Assembly (NCBI RefSeq): GCF_019974135.1 | Contig: NZ_AP025017.1 | Location: 1,984,001-2,048,000 of the forward strand | Origin: Actinomyces capricornis | GTDB taxonomy: Bacteria; Actinomycetota; Actinomycetes; Actinomycetales; Actinomycetaceae | DNA: 64,000 nucleotides | Direction of reading: 5' to 3' | Shown here: one piece after another, positions 33,909 through 43,517 of the stretch | Layout of the letters: the number at the start of each line of letters is the position of its first letter | Position numbering within the stretch: position 1 is the stretch's first letter | The notes under the pieces: model-generated | The model's database searches: none | Seen by the model: the letters and a program-made list of their open reading frames with translations, nothing else | Told to the model about the DNA's origin: nothing | Position numbers and translations under genes: made by a program

Positions 33909-35252
33909 GTGCCCGCTGAACCCCCTGTGCCCGCCGCTGATCCCGGGACGCCCGCTGAGGCGCCGCATCACGAGGCGCCGGGCGCCTACCGGGTGCTGAC
34001 CATGTCCTCCATCGCCTTCACCCTCATGTTCGCGGTGTGGCTGATGTTCGGGATCCTGGGCAAGCCGATCCAGAAGGAGTTCGGCCTCGACGCCGTCCAG
34101 TTGTCCTGGATCAGCGCCGTCGCGGTCCTCAACGGCTCCATGTGGCGCTTGCCCGCGGGGATCCTGGCCGACCGCTACGGCGGCAGGATCGTCATGACGG
34201 TGATGATGGCCCTGGGCGCCGGGGCCTGCGTGCTGGTGTCCATGGCCTCCAGCTACGCCATGCTGCTGGTCCTGGCCTTCTGCGTCGGCATCGTGGGCAA
34301 CTCCTTCTCCAGTGGCATCGCCTGGAACTCCGCCTGGTTCTCCGAGAGGCACAAGGGCCTGGCCCTGGGGGTCTTCGGGGCGGGCAATGTGGGGGCCTCG
34401 GTCACCAAGCTCATCGGCCCGGGCATCATCGCGGCGACGGCGGGCTCCACCTACCTGCTGGGCATCCAGGGCGGGTGGCGCCTCATCCCCGTGGTCTACG
34501 CCGTGCTGCTGGTCGTGTGCGCGGTGACCCTGTGGCTCATCACCCCGAGCCCGGACCGCAAGCCCGGCCGCTCCACCCCGGTGCGCGTCATGCTCCGGCC
34601 CATGTCGGATATCCGCGTGTGGCGCTTCAGCCTCTACTACGTCATCGTCTTCGGCGCCTACGTGGCCTACTCGGCGATCCTGCCCGGCTACTACCAGGAC
34701 GCCTTCGGGGTGTCGCTGGGCACCGCGGGCCTGCTGACGGCCTCCTTCATCTTCCCCGCCTCCCTGCTGCGCCCCCTGGGCGGGTGGGTCTCGGACAGGT
34801 GGGGGGCCCGCGCCGCCATGTACGGCACCTTCCTCATCATCGGGGCGGTGCTCACCGTCCTGTGCCTGCCCTCGGGCGTCGATGAGCAGGGCAGGGCCTA
34901 CGGGCTGCCCCTGTGGCTGGTGGTGCTGCTCATCTTCCTGGTGGGCTGCTCCATGGGCATCGGCAAGGCCGCGGTCTACAAGCACATCCCCACCTACTTC
35001 CCGGGCAATGTGGGCTCCGTGGGAGGCCTGGTGGGCATGCTCGGCGGCCTGGGCGGCTTCTTCCTGCCCCCGGCCTTCGCCTATATCGAGGGTCTGACCG
35101 ACCTGACCTCCACCCCCTTCATCGTCCTGACCCTCATCACCGGGCTGACCCTCATCTGGATGCACCTGGTCATCACGCGCATGAGGCGCGCCCAGCCGCA
35201 GGCCGACCTCATCGACGTTCCTGCGGCGTCGGCCGCCGAGGCCGGGAGCTGA
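33909..35252 (+). CDS. narK: Nitrate/nitrite transporter, NarK type (MFS, NNP family)
   Basis: MFS carrier of 447 residues for nitrate uptake or nitrate/nitrite exchange. The two nitrate-signature segments are visible: GAGNVGASVTKLIGPGI in TM5 and PGNVGSVGGLVGMLGGLGG in TM11, and the first-half motif A is GILADRYGGRIV. The GTG at 33909 follows AGAGAAGGTG. No nitrate reductase or assimilation gene is in the window, so its role in respiration or assimilation is inferred. It ends at a hairpin shared with the converging aminotransferase gene. Confidence 0.87.
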   Translation: MPAEPPVPAADPGTPAEAPHHEAPGAYRVLTMSSIAFTLMFAVWLMFGILGKPIQKEFGLDAVQLSWISAVAVLNGSMWRLPAGILADRYGGRIVMTVMMALGAGACVLVSMASSYAMLLVLAFCVGIVGNSFSSGIAWNSAWFSERHKGLALGVFGAGNVGASVTKLIGPGIIAATAGSTYLLGIQGGWRLIPVVYAVLLVVCAVTLWLITPSPDRKPGRSTPVRVMLRPMSDIRVWRFSLYYVIVFGAYVAYSAILPGYYQDAFGVSLGTAGLLTASFIFPASLLRPLGGWVSDRWGARAAMYGTFLIIGAVLTVLCLPSGVDEQGRAYGLPLWLVVLLIFLVGCSMGIGKAAVYKHIPTYFPGNVGSVGGLVGMLGGLGGFFLPPAFAYIEGLTDLTSTPFIVLTLITGLTLIWMHLVITRMRRAQPQADLIDVPAASAAEAGS

Positions 35253-35368
35253 GGCCGGGAGCCGACGCCGGCCGGTGGGTCCGGCTGCCGAGACGGGCCA
35301 CCCGGCCCCGGGATCGGTGCGGGAGATGGACCCCTGCGCCGCCGGCACCACCGAGGTCCGTGGCGCGC

Positions 35369-35405
35369 CGCGTCCCTGCCACCTGGTGAGGGCGGCAGGG
35401 ACGCG
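35369..35405. terminator. Bidirectional terminator between narK and aspC
   Basis: A perfect 12-bp inverted repeat (35369-35380 against 35394-35405) with a 13-base loop between convergent genes. Confidence 0.7.
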
Positions 35406-35436
35406 TGAGTGCGGGACGCCTGGAGGCCGGGCCCGG

Positions 35437-36669
35437 CTACTCGACCTCAGCCAGCAGGGCCTGGACGCGCCCGACGCCCTCGGCCAGGTCGTCGTCGCCC
35501 AGGGCGTAGGACAGGCGCAGGAAGCCGGAGGGGCCGAAGGCCTCACCGGGGACCACCGCCACCTCGGCGTGCTCCAGGATGAGCCCGGCCAGGGTGGCCG
35601 AGGAGTCGATCCCGGTGCCGCGCAGGGTGCGCCCGATGAGCCCCTCGACGCTGGGGTAGGCGTAGAAGGCGCCCTGGGGGACCGGGACGGTCAGGCCCTC
35701 AATGGCGGTGAGCATCTCGATCATGGTGCGACGGCGCCGGTCGAAGGCCGTGCGCATCTCCTCCACCGCGGCCAGGTCCCCGGCCACGGCCGCCAGGGCG
35801 GCGCGCTGGGAGACGTTGGCGACGTTGCTGGTCAGGTGTGACTGGAAGTTGGTGGCCGCCTTGATGACGTCGCCGGGTCCGATCATCCAGCCCACGCGCC
35901 AGCCGGTCATGGCGTAGGTCTTGGCCACCCCGTTGAGCACGATGGTCTGCTCGGCCAGCTCGGGGACGAGGGCGACGATGTGGGCGGGGGCGGCGCCGTC
36001 GTAGAGGAGGTGCTCGTAGATCTCGTCGGTGATGACCCAGATGCCGTGCTCCAGCGCCCACTGGCCGATGGCGGTCAACTCGGCGGGGGTGTAGACGCTG
36101 CCGGTGGGGTTGGAGGGGGAGCACACGAGCAGGGCCTTGGTGCGCTGGGTGCGGGCGGCCTCGAGCTGGTCGACGGTGACCTTGTAGTCCTGCTCGGCGC
36201 CGGCGAAGACCTCCACGGTGGTGCCCCCGGCCAGTGCGATGGCCTCGGGGTAGGTGGTCCAGTAGGGGGCGGGAAGCAGGACCTCGTCGCCGGGGTCGAC
36301 GACGGCGGCGAAGGCCTGGAAGACGGCCTGCTTGCCGCCGTTGGTCACCAGGATGTCCTCGGGGGAGGGCTCGTAGCCCGAGTCCCGCAGGGTCTTGGCG
36401 GCGATGGCCTCGCGCAGGACCGGCAGGCCCTTGGCGGGGGAGTACTTGTGGTTGGCGGGGTCCTTGGCGGCCTCGACGGCGGCCGCGACGATGTAGTCGG
36501 GGGTGGCGAAGTCGGGCTCCCCGGCACCGAAGCCGATGACCGGGCGGCCGGCGGCCTTGAGGGCCTTGGCCTTGGCGTCCACGGCGAGGGTGGCGGAGGG
36601 GGCGATGGCGGACAGGCGGGCGGAGACGCGGCTCTTGGGCGCGGTGCTGGCTGTGCTCACGGCTCCCAT
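35437..36669 (-). CDS. aspC: Aspartate aminotransferase (class I/II, PLP)
   Basis: 410 residues, subgroup Ib aspartate transaminase that interconverts aspartate and oxaloacetate with 2-oxoglutarate. The PLP Lys is K250 in [25 protein letters not shown] (50-58), [19 protein letters not shown] and [10 protein letters not shown] are family motifs. It commonly lies next to tRNA-Trp, secE and nusG in actinobacteria; here the ArsR/MFS pair and a DUF4862-like gene (37046-40234) separate them, a sign that these were inserted. Aromatic amino-acid or prephenate specificity is possible. Confidence 0.92.
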   Translation of the reverse strand: MGAVSTASTAPKSRVSARLSAIAPSATLAVDAKAKALKAAGRPVIGFGAGEPDFATPDYIVAAAVEAAKDPANHKYSPAKGLPVLREAIAAKTLRDSGYEPSPEDILVTNGGKQAVFQAFAAVVDPGDEVLLPAPYWTTYPEAIALAGGTTVEVFAGAEQDYKVTVDQLEAARTQRTKALLVCSPSNPTGSVYTPAELTAIGQWALEHGIWVITDEIYEHLLYDGAAPAHIVALVPELAEQTIVLNGVAKTYAMTGWRVGWMIGPGDVIKAATNFQSHLTSNVANVSQRAALAAVAGDLAAVEEMRTAFDRRRRTMIEMLTAIEGLTVPVPQGAFYAYPSVEGLIGRTLRGTGIDSSATLAGLILEHAEVAVVPGEAFGPSGFLRLSYALGDDDLAEGVGRVQALLAEVE

Positions 36670-37045
36670 CGTCCCACACCGCCCTGCCGTGCCGCCCGCT
36701 CAGGGCGCACGGGGATGGTCGTGTCCTCCAGGCGGGCCCGGTGGGCCTCGGGGCGGTGCCGGCCAGCTCTGGAGGCGTTTTCCGCGCGGGGCGGCCCGAC
36801 GCATCCGCTCCCCTCCCGCTGGATGCGGCTGCCTGTGGGATGCACGTGCTCGTGGGCATGTGCGGGGCTCAGATGGGCGGCGTTTGGCGGAAAGGTCGTC
36901 ACTTGGCGGAATGGACGACACCTACAAGGTACGTCCATTCCGCCAAGTGACGACCTTTCCGCGAAGTGGGGTTCAACCTATGCGCCCACCTCAGTACCGC
37001 AGGCCGCCCTGCCAAGCGCATGCGCAGCCTTCCAGGGAGGGACGA
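36670..37045. repeat. Intergenic region holding large palindrome, family B copy 1
   Basis: A perfect 31-bp inverted repeat (36887-36917 against 36932-36962), 14-base loop. Its inner sequence, containing CACCTACAAGGTACGTCCAT, recurs at 48848-48963 and 50526-50641. It is 83 bases past the stop codon of the minus-strand ArsR gene. No gene is supported between aspC and the ArsR gene. Confidence 0.85.
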
Positions 37046-37663
37046 CTACTCGCGGGCCGGGTGGGGAGTCCTTTCGCCTGTCGCCTCGATGGGCAGGCCA
37101 TTGGCCGAATCGGGGTACAGGTCCAGGAGGTAGCTGTAGCGCCGTATGGGGGCGCCGGTGATCCTCGCGGTCTCAGCGGCACGAGCGGAGGCTGCCCGCA
37201 GGTCGGCGGCGAGCTCGCCGATTCGAGGCCCGAGTCGTGCGGCGTCCTCCTCCAGGAGCCACACCGTGCCATCGGCGTGGTGAGTGGGGGTGAGCCCGGT
37301 GAGCTCCGCGGCGCGCAGAGCATCGGCGTGGCGCAGGTGGATGGTCCGCATGAGGTCGGTGAAGGCGGCGGCAGTCGGGGCATCGGAGTCGTCGCTGCGT
37401 GCCCCGTTGAGGATCTGCGGTGAGGCGGTGTACCAACGCTCGTGGGCGGCCGCGCCTGCTGGGGGCTCGGCCGCCACGAGGAGCCCTGCCCTGTGCAGGG
37501 TGCTGACGTGGTAGCGCACGACATTGCCCGGCTCGCCCAGGGCCTGAGCCAGGTCCTGGGGCCGCAAGGGCTGAGAGGAGCTGCGCAGCTCCTCGATGAT
37601 CCGCAGCCGCAGGGGATGCGAGATGGCGCGCAGGGCTCGGGTGTCTGCAGAAACCTCAGGCAT
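37046..37663 (-). CDS. ArsR-family HTH regulator
   Basis: 205 residues. The winged HTH (about 10-75) contains ISHPLRLRIIEEL, the recognition helix GEPGNVVRYHVSTLHRAGLL and then the wing. The C-terminal 120 residues are helical and rich in Ala, Glu and Arg, longer than a classical metal-sensing ArsR, and there is no Cys cluster, so a metal sensor is unlikely. It is divergent from an MFS exporter with a long palindrome between them, so it most likely represses that exporter and itself. No clear ribosome site precedes ATG 37663, suggesting leaderless translation. Confidence 0.85.
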   Translation of the reverse strand: MPEVSADTRALRAISHPLRLRIIEELRSSSQPLRPQDLAQALGEPGNVVRYHVSTLHRAGLLVAAEPPAGAAAHERWYTASPQILNGARSDDSDAPTAAAFTDLMRTIHLRHADALRAAELTGLTPTHHADGTVWLLEEDAARLGPRIGELAADLRAASARAAETARITGAPIRRYSYLLDLYPDSANGLPIEATGERTPHPARE

Positions 37664-37694
37664 GGGATCAGGGTAGCGCCGACGAGCGCGGGCG

Positions 37695-37753
37695 GCAGGA
37701 GTTGTTGCGCAGCAGTTATTGCGCAACAACTCCTGCTCTCCTATGCTGGGTGG
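37695..37753. promoter_or_regulatory. Operator palindrome and overlapping promoter between arsR and the MFS gene
   Basis: Arms 37695-37711 and 37720-37736 are a perfect 17-bp inverted repeat with an 8-base centre; the core is TTGTTGCGCA on each side. TTGCGC at 37719-37724 and TATGCT at 37742-37747, spaced 17 bases, form a good sigma-70-like promoter, with the -35 lying inside the right arm. The GTG start at 37754 is 6 bases after the -10 box, the layout of a leaderless transcript. A repressor bound here would block the promoter. Confidence 0.72.
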
Positions 37754-39052
37754 GTGCGAGGCGTTGATGGTTGCGACGATGGTTGCGAGCAGTGTGACCG
37801 GGGCGCGAGGCATCCTCCGTCGCTGTGGCGGAATCGCGACTATCTGAGGTGGTTCACCGGCGATTTTCTGGGTGATCTGGGATCCTCCCTGCGGGGCTTC
37901 GCGATGCCCCTGGTGGCATTGACGATCGGTGGGACGGCGACCAGCTCGGGGATGATCGGCACACTCACCCGAGTCGCCTGCGTGGCGGCGCTCGTGCCCG
38001 GCGGCGTGCTCGCCGACAGGGTGAACCGGCGCGGCCTCATTGTTCGAGGGCACCTCTTACGCGCGGTGGTCTTCACCGCCGTCGTACTGGCCTGGTGGTT
38101 GGGGGCGCTGAGCATGTGGGTGCTCTGCCTGGCGGCCGTGTGCTCAGGCGCTATGTCAGGGGTCTTCGGCCTGGCCTCCGATGCGGCCGTCAAGAATGTC
38201 GTCCCGGAGGATCAGCTTCCCTCCGCGGCGGCGGCCAACCAGGCTCGGTCTAGTGCTGTGGAGCTGGTCTCCTCTCCACTGGCAGGCCTGCTCCTGGCGG
38301 TATCACCCGTGCTTCCCTTCCTGGCGGAGGTATCAGGTCACGTCCTCGGGGCTGCCTGCGCGGCCGGGATCGAGGCCGACATGGAGCCTGGTGACGAGGG
38401 CGAGCCGGTCGAGCAGGAGCCGCGCTCCTTCATCCGTGACCTGCGGCAGGCCTGCCGGCTGCTGGCCTCCCAGCCGCCCCTGCTGGCTCTTGCCGCCGCC
38501 TGCTCCTTAGGAAGTGCGGCCCTGACGGGCTTCTTCCTGGGGCTCATGCTCTGGTGGAGGCTTCAGGAGGTCCCGACCGCGCAGATCGGGCTCCTGCTGA
38601 CGGCTCCGAGCGCGGCGATGCTCCTGGGGGCAGCCCTCGCGCCCCTGATCATCGACCGCCTGCCGGCGGGGGCGATCCTCATCGGCTTTCAGGCCGTCCA
38701 TGCGCTGGTACTGCTGTCCTGTGCACTGACCCGGGTTCCGCTTGTTCAAGCGGCTCTTCTCGCGTGCGCCGGGCTGATCCTGCCGGTGTGGAACGCTGAG
38801 GCGAGCGCGCGCATGATGCGCCTCATCCCCAGTGGTGGCATGGGGCGAGTACTGGGCCTGATCCAGACCTTGATCATGGCGCCACCGATCCTCGCCCCGT
38901 TCCTGGCGGGGCGCGGCCTTGATCTTCTTGGGGGGATGCCCACCCTGGTGCTCTTCGCCGTCGTCGATCTGCTTGCCGCTGGTGTCCTCATCGGGGCCCG
39001 CGGTGCATGGGTGCGGCCGCGCTTGGAGGCCGGGTGGGCCGTGGGCCGGTAG
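37754..39052 (+). CDS. MFS efflux transporter (MFS_3, macrolide/enterobactin-exporter type)
   Basis: 432 residues from GTG 37754. The segment SLWRNRDYLRWFTGDFLGDLG at residues 22-42 and GGVLADRVNRRGLIV (motif A) are typical of this exporter group, with about 12 helices. It lies divergent from the ArsR-type regulator and behind a promoter that overlaps an operator, the usual set-up for inducible drug or toxic-metabolite efflux. The start is chosen because the family begins about 10-20 residues before the LWRNRDY motif; no ATG is available. Base composition is somewhat less GC-rich than in its neighbours. Confidence 0.82.
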   Translation: MRGVDGCDDGCEQCDRGARHPPSLWRNRDYLRWFTGDFLGDLGSSLRGFAMPLVALTIGGTATSSGMIGTLTRVACVAALVPGGVLADRVNRRGLIVRGHLLRAVVFTAVVLAWWLGALSMWVLCLAAVCSGAMSGVFGLASDAAVKNVVPEDQLPSAAAANQARSSAVELVSSPLAGLLLAVSPVLPFLAEVSGHVLGAACAAGIEADMEPGDEGEPVEQEPRSFIRDLRQACRLLASQPPLLALAAACSLGSAALTGFFLGLMLWWRLQEVPTAQIGLLLTAPSAAMLLGAALAPLIIDRLPAGAILIGFQAVHALVLLSCALTRVPLVQAALLACAGLILPVWNAEASARMMRLIPSGGMGRVLGLIQTLIMAPPILAPFLAGRGLDLLGGMPTLVLFAVVDLLAAGVLIGARGAWVRPRLEAGWAVGR

Positions 39053-39166
39053 TGCCCCTCGATTGCTCCGGCCTCACACGGGTTGGGGTGGGGCGGTCGT
39101 CAGTCAGCGGAACGAGCGATGGCGGGCGGGCGCAGACCCGTGCTCCGGCGGCGGTGCGGGCCGTGC

Positions 39167-40234
39167 TCAGGAGGTCCACGGCTCCACGCCGGTGGCCTGG
39201 AGGATGCGGGTGAGCATGGCCACCCGCGTGGGCAGATCCGCCTCGGCGGGCACCTGGCACTTGGCGCCCAGGTAGCCGGCGGCAGGAGCCGTGGAGTCGG
39301 GCCCGACGGCGGCCAGGGCGCACTCGCGCACGCGCGCGGCGCTCATCGCCGAGCCCGGCTCGTCGGTCTCCAGGGGCAGGTGGCCGTCCATCCAGGCCTT
39401 GGCGTAGGGGGTGTCCACCGGGCCGGCCCCCGAGAAGGCCACTCCCTCCAGGACCCCGGCGGCCCGGGCGGTGCGCACATGCTCCAGTGGGACCCCGGCG
39501 TCGTGGGCCTCCAGGGCGCTGCGCCCCCAGTTCAGGCTCATGCGCACCCCGGGATGGTCCAGCTCGCGCAGCACCTCGAGCTCCTCGGCCAGGGTCAGCA
39601 TCCGCTTCTCCCCGCGGTCGTCGCTGACGTAGGCGTCGCAGTGCTCCACCAGCAGCAGCGCCCCGCCCCAGTCCCAGTCGGCCACCTCGGCCAGGGACTC
39701 CCCGAAGGCCTCCGCCACGTGCGCCACCCCCGGCGCCCCCGAGGGCGCCGAGTGCAGCTCGACCCCGGCCACGACGTCGCGCCCGGCCGCCTCCCGCAGG
39801 GCCTCGACGCCGTCGCGCACGGCGCGGGTGAAGGCCAGGGCCTCGGTCCGCCCGGTGCGGTCGGTGGAGGCCAGGCCGAACGTGGCGGTGGCCCACACGC
39901 GCACCATGGTCCCGGGGATCGCGGTGACGATATTGCGGTCCCAGGCGGGGGCGAGCCGCCCCACCAGCCAGTCGATGCCGGCGGGGCCGGCCAGGTCGTC
40001 GCGGAAGGGCAGCTCCAGGCCCCGGACGTTGGGGACGGCGGCCAGCAGCCGGTAGTACTCCTCGACCTCCTCCTGCCTGCCCGGCAGGGAGGCGTAGGCG
40101 CCCAGAACGGCGATCGGGCGTGGCGAGGGGCCGGCGGTGGCTCCGGCAGGGCTGGCCGGGCCGGTGGGGCCCGAGCTGGGGCCGGTGGCGGGGCCGGCAG
40201 TAGGGCGGGCGGTGGGATCGCCGGTGGGGGTCAT
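39167..40234 (-). CDS. TIM-barrel protein, DUF4862-like
   Basis: 355 residues. The first 40 are Ala/Pro/Thr/Gly-rich; the rest begins RPIAVLGAYASLPG and has the alternating pattern of a xylose-isomerase-like TIM barrel, with VAGVELHSAP, LLLVEHCDAY and VRMSLNWGRSALE. The motifs match my memory of the DUF4862 family, often found beside sialic acid or sugar-acid genes, but this identification is by memory of sequence and not certain. No catalysis is proven. The gene is separate from its neighbours and converges on the MFS gene. The upstream sequence 40337-40357 holds a short palindrome-like stretch around CATCAGACATCAGATGATA, a possible GntR-type site. Confidence 0.6.
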   Translation of the reverse strand: MTPTGDPTARPTAGPATGPSSGPTGPASPAGATAGPSPRPIAVLGAYASLPGRQEEVEEYYRLLAAVPNVRGLELPFRDDLAGPAGIDWLVGRLAPAWDRNIVTAIPGTMVRVWATATFGLASTDRTGRTEALAFTRAVRDGVEALREAAGRDVVAGVELHSAPSGAPGVAHVAEAFGESLAEVADWDWGGALLLVEHCDAYVSDDRGEKRMLTLAEELEVLRELDHPGVRMSLNWGRSALEAHDAGVPLEHVRTARAAGVLEGVAFSGAGPVDTPYAKAWMDGHLPLETDEPGSAMSAARVRECALAAVGPDSTAPAAGYLGAKCQVPAEADLPTRVAMLTRILQATGVEPWTS

Positions 40235-40436
40235 GCTCTCCTCCTTGAGCGCAATGGGTGCGATGGGGCCGGCAATGCTGCCGGGACCGGTGGGGGCGCC
40301 GCCGGTGGTGGGCGACGTCGTCGCAGCCCCACCGAAGCATCAGACATCAGATGATACGCCACCGGCGACGTGTCGCAGCCCACGGCGGCAGGCTGTCGTG
40401 GAGGGCTGTCCATGTGGCAGACTAGGGCACCGCTGA

Positions 40437-40509
40437 AGGGCAGTGGCGCAATTGGTAGCGCACCGGTCTCCAAAACCGGCGGTTGTGGGTTCGAGTCCCG
40501 CCTGCCCTG
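40437..40509 (+). tRNA. tRNA-Trp (CCA anticodon)
   Basis: 73 bases, no encoded CCA. Acceptor AGGGCAG pairs with CTGCCCT, followed by discriminator G. The D arm is GCGC/GCGC, the anticodon arm CCGGT/ACCGG with CTCCAAA loop, and the T arm GTGGG-TTCGAGT-CCCGC. It lies upstream of secE, a conserved actinobacterial position. Confidence 0.96.
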
Positions 40510-40606
40510 CTGAGAACGGCGGATCTGTCGGGGGATCCCGTCGGTTCCGTCTTCTCGCCCGTATGCGGGCACTGACCGAGCCGTATGACCCTGAGGACCG
40601 ACATTC

Positions 40607-40837
40607 ATGAGCGAGAGCGCAGCGAGCACCCCCCGCAAGAGCCGTGGCGGCATCTTCGGGCGTATTGCCCTGTTCATCCGCCAGGTCATCGACGAGCTGC
40701 GCAAGGTCGTGTGGCCTACCCGCTCCGAGATGAGCACCTACTTCGTCGTCGTGGTCGTCTTCATCCTCGCCATCATGCTGTTCACCGGCGTGCTGGACTT
40801 CGTCTTCAACCGCGCCGTCACGTGGATCTTCGTCTGA
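40607..40837 (+). CDS. secE: Preprotein translocase subunit SecE
   Basis: 76-residue single-helix SecE that clamps SecY in the membrane. The conserved amphipathic segment is VIDELRKVVWPTRSEM (27-42), and the helix follows at about 45-68. A short charged N-terminus is as expected for the one-TM type. Start at 40607 follows GAGG. It is the first gene of the secE-nusG-rplKA run after tRNA-Trp. Confidence 0.96.
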   Translation: MSESAASTPRKSRGGIFGRIALFIRQVIDELRKVVWPTRSEMSTYFVVVVVFILAIMLFTGVLDFVFNRAVTWIFV

Positions 40838-40935
40838 GCGCGGACTGGGCTGCCGATCAGCAGCCTCCCGGGCGCGCCTGACATACTTGGGGGCCGTGCC
40901 CCGCCCGCATCGAGCCACCGGAAAGCAGGTACACC

Positions 40936-41751
40936 ATGTCAGAGGACACCTCCGCCCAGCCCTTCGCCGAGGGCGTTGAGGACGTCGAGGGCGCGCAGCA
41001 GGCCACTGCCCCGCAGGTCGACGAGCACTCCGAGGCCACTGGGTCCAACGGGGCCGTCGAGTCCCCCGAGATTGAGGCCGCCGCCCAGGAGGCGCCGGTG
41101 ATCGACCCCCTGGAGGAGTTCCGCAAGCAGATGTCCGCCCTGCCCGGGGAGTGGTACGTGCTGCACACCTACTCCGGCTATGAGCGCCGGGTGGCCACCG
41201 ACATCATGACCCGCGCCGAGAACTTCGAGGTCGAGGACTACGTCTTCGATGCCACGGTCCCCATGGAGACCGTCATCGAGATCAAGAACGGGTCCAAGAA
41301 GAAGGAGGTCTCCCGTGTGCGCATCCCCGGCTACGTCTTCGTGCGCATGGATCTGGACGACCCGGAGACCTCCGACCGCGTGTGGCGCACCATCAAGGAC
41401 ACCCCGGCCGTCACCGGCTTCGTCGGCGACCGCTACAACCCGGTGCCCCTGACCTTCGAGGAGGCCGTCTCCCAGCTCGGCCCCACCCCCGAGGAGGTGG
41501 CCGCCCAGCAGGCCGAGGCCCAGGCTGCCCCGGAGTCCGGCTCGGGCACCCAGATCACCGCGGACGGCAAGGTCTTCGAGGTGGCCTTCGAGGTGGGCGA
41601 GTCCGTCATCGTCACCGACGGGCCCTTCGAGACACTGCCCGCCACCATCGCCGAGATCCACCCCGAGACCCAGAAGCTCCAGGTGCTCATCTCCCTGTTC
41701 GGCCGCGACACCCCCGCCGAGCTCTCCTTCACCCAGGTCGCCAAGATCTGA
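40936..41751 (+). CDS. nusG: Transcription termination/antitermination protein NusG
   Basis: 271 residues. Residues 1-70 are an acidic Glu/Ala/Asp tail as in other actinobacterial NusG. The NGN domain starts [19 protein letters not shown] (about 72-90) and binds RNA polymerase; the KOW domain at the end has [15 protein letters not shown] and [18 protein letters not shown] second acidic/Gln-rich linker near residue 180-205 separates the domains. Start 40936 follows GAAAGCAGG. Co-transcribed with secE. Confidence 0.95.
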   Translation: MSEDTSAQPFAEGVEDVEGAQQATAPQVDEHSEATGSNGAVESPEIEAAAQEAPVIDPLEEFRKQMSALPGEWYVLHTYSGYERRVATDIMTRAENFEVEDYVFDATVPMETVIEIKNGSKKKEVSRVRIPGYVFVRMDLDDPETSDRVWRTIKDTPAVTGFVGDRYNPVPLTFEEAVSQLGPTPEEVAAQQAEAQAAPESGSGTQITADGKVFEVAFEVGESVIVTDGPFETLPATIAEIHPETQKLQVLISLFGRDTPAELSFTQVAKI

Positions 41752-41763
41752 GGCGCCCCGCAT

Positions 41764-41797
41764 CCCCGCCGCAGCCTCCCTGCGGGCCGCGGCGGGG
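41764..41797 (+). terminator. Hairpin between nusG and rplK
   Basis: A perfect 9-bp inverted repeat (41764-41772 against 41789-41797) 12 bases after the nusG stop. It may end secE-nusG or act as an attenuator ahead of rplKA. Confidence 0.55.
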
Positions 41798-41960
41798 CAG
41801 GGGCGGGAGCCGAGGATCACAGCTCGGCTCCTGTGAAACCGCGCACCGAGCGCCCTGAGGAGTCCCGGGCGGGGCTACGATGGGCGCTTGTGCGTGCCCA
41901 CGCATGCATACACTGCACGGCAGGCGTGCAGCATCTTCCGGACACGATAAGGACCCAACT

Positions 41961-42392
41961 ATGGCCCCCAAGAAGAAGGTCGCCGGGCTGATCAAGCTCC
42001 AGATCCAGGCCGGCCAGGCCAACCCCGCTCCGCCGATCGGCCCCGCCCTGGGTGCCCAGGGCGTGAACATCATGGAGTTCTGCAAGGCGTACAACGCTGC
42101 CACCGAGTCGCAGCGCGGCAACGTCATCCCCGTGGAGATCACCGTCTACGAGGACCGCTCCTTCACCTTCATCACCAAGACCCCGCCGGCCGCCGAGCTC
42201 ATCAAGAAGGCCGCGGGCATCTCCAAGGGCTCCGCCACCCCGCACAGCGCCAAGGTGGCCTCCCTGAGCGCCGACCAGATCCGTGAGATCGCCGAGTCCA
42301 AGATGCCCGACCTCAACGCCAACGACATCGAGGCCGCCTCCAAGATCATCGCCGGCACCGCCCGCTCCATGGGCATCACCGTCGAGGCCTGA
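41961..42392 (+). CDS. rplK: 50S ribosomal protein L11
   Basis: 143 residues, full length. It starts [20 protein letters not shown] and has [20 protein letters not shown] and the C-terminal rRNA-binding domain (IRTIAESKM-like [14 protein letters not shown]). The ATG at 41961 has GATAAGGACC upstream; an in-frame start at 41880 would add sequence unlike L11. L11 and the downstream rplA form one unit. Confidence 0.98.
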   Translation: MAPKKKVAGLIKLQIQAGQANPAPPIGPALGAQGVNIMEFCKAYNAATESQRGNVIPVEITVYEDRSFTFITKTPPAAELIKKAAGISKGSATPHSAKVASLSADQIREIAESKMPDLNANDIEAASKIIAGTARSMGITVEA

Positions 42393-42530
42393 GGCACCCC
42401 GATCACCCACCGGGGCGCCTGAGGGCGGCCCGGAGCGCGGGCCCAGGGCCCGGCGCACCCACCAACGCCATGAACCACCCGTGGTAGGGCCCAGCGCGGC
42501 CCGCCAACCACGACTGCTAAGGAGAAGCAG

Positions 42531-43220
42531 ATGACCAAGCGCAGCAAGGCCTACCGCGCCGCCGCTGAGAAGATCCAGTCCGGAATCCTCTACACGCCGG
42601 CCGAGGCCGTCCGCCTGGCCAAGGGCACCACCGTCACGAAGTTCGACTCCACCGTGGACGTCGTCTTCCGCCTGGGCGTGGACCCCCGCAAGGCCGACCA
42701 GATGGTCCGAGGCACCGTGTCCCTGCCGCACGGTACCGGTAAGACCGCCCGCGTCCTCGTCTTCGCCCAGGGTGAGCGTGCCCAGCAGGCGCTGGACGCC
42801 GGGGCCGACGAGGTCGGTGGCGACGAGCTCATCGAGAAGGTCGCCGCCGGCTACACGGACTTCGACGCCGCCGTGGCCACCCCCGACCTCATGGGCAAGG
42901 TCGGCCGCCTGGGCCGCGTCCTGGGCCCCCGCGGCCTCATGCCCAACCCCAAGACCGGCACCGTGACCATGGACGTGGCCAAGGCCGTCACCGACATCAA
43001 GGGCGGGCGCATCGAGTTCCGCGTGGACCGCGCCGCCAACCTCCACTTCATCATCGGCAAGGCCGGCTTCACCGAGGACCAGCTGCTGGACAACTTCCAG
43101 GCCGCCCTCGATGAGGTCCTGCGCCTCAAGCCTTCGACCTCCAAGGGCCGCTACATCCTCAAGGCCACCATGAGCACCACCATGGGCCCCGGCATCCCGG
43201 TGGATGTCACCAAGGCCTGA
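42531..43220 (+). CDS. rplA: 50S ribosomal protein L1
   Basis: 229 residues. Visible motifs are [20 protein letters not shown], the central [19 protein letters not shown] and [20 protein letters not shown]1 binds 23S rRNA at the stalk and often its own mRNA as a repressor. Ribosome site AAGGAGAAGC. Terminated by the hairpin at 43302-43336; in most relatives rplJ follows soon after, but here 4.5 kb of accessory genes intervene. Confidence 0.98.
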   Translation: MTKRSKAYRAAAEKIQSGILYTPAEAVRLAKGTTVTKFDSTVDVVFRLGVDPRKADQMVRGTVSLPHGTGKTARVLVFAQGERAQQALDAGADEVGGDELIEKVAAGYTDFDAAVATPDLMGKVGRLGRVLGPRGLMPNPKTGTVTMDVAKAVTDIKGGRIEFRVDRAANLHFIIGKAGFTEDQLLDNFQAALDEVLRLKPSTSKGRYILKATMSTTMGPGIPVDVTKA

Positions 43221-43301
43221 GGTGCCCTGAGGCCTTTCGGGGCACGGCAGCCGGCGCTCCGAGCCCGCTGATCCGGGCTGCCTCCGCTGCTGAATCGACG
43301 C

Positions 43302-43336
43302 CGTCGGCCGTCTCCCCGCGTGGGAGGCGGCCGACG
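43302..43336. terminator. Recurrent hairpin, copy 1 (after rplA)
   Basis: 15-bp stem (43302-43316 against 43322-43336, one T-G pair), loop CGCGT. The same 35-base sequence recurs at 44821-44855 and 46471-46505. It is followed at 43341-43383 by a second conserved stretch that reappears at 44862-44900 ahead of the second lipoprotein gene. Confidence 0.82.
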
Positions 43337-43517
43337 ATGTCTCTCACTACTCCCCGGGGCCTCCCCGTGGAATGGGGTGAGGCATGGGCTCCACACGCCT
43401 TTTCCCCGTGGGAACCTGCCCATTTCTCTGTTTCGGTGACCCTTCTACGGTGGTGCCAATTCCTCAAGCCGAGACGGCTGGCGAGGAGTGGCAATCGAGC
43501 GCGATGGAGGTTTCGTC

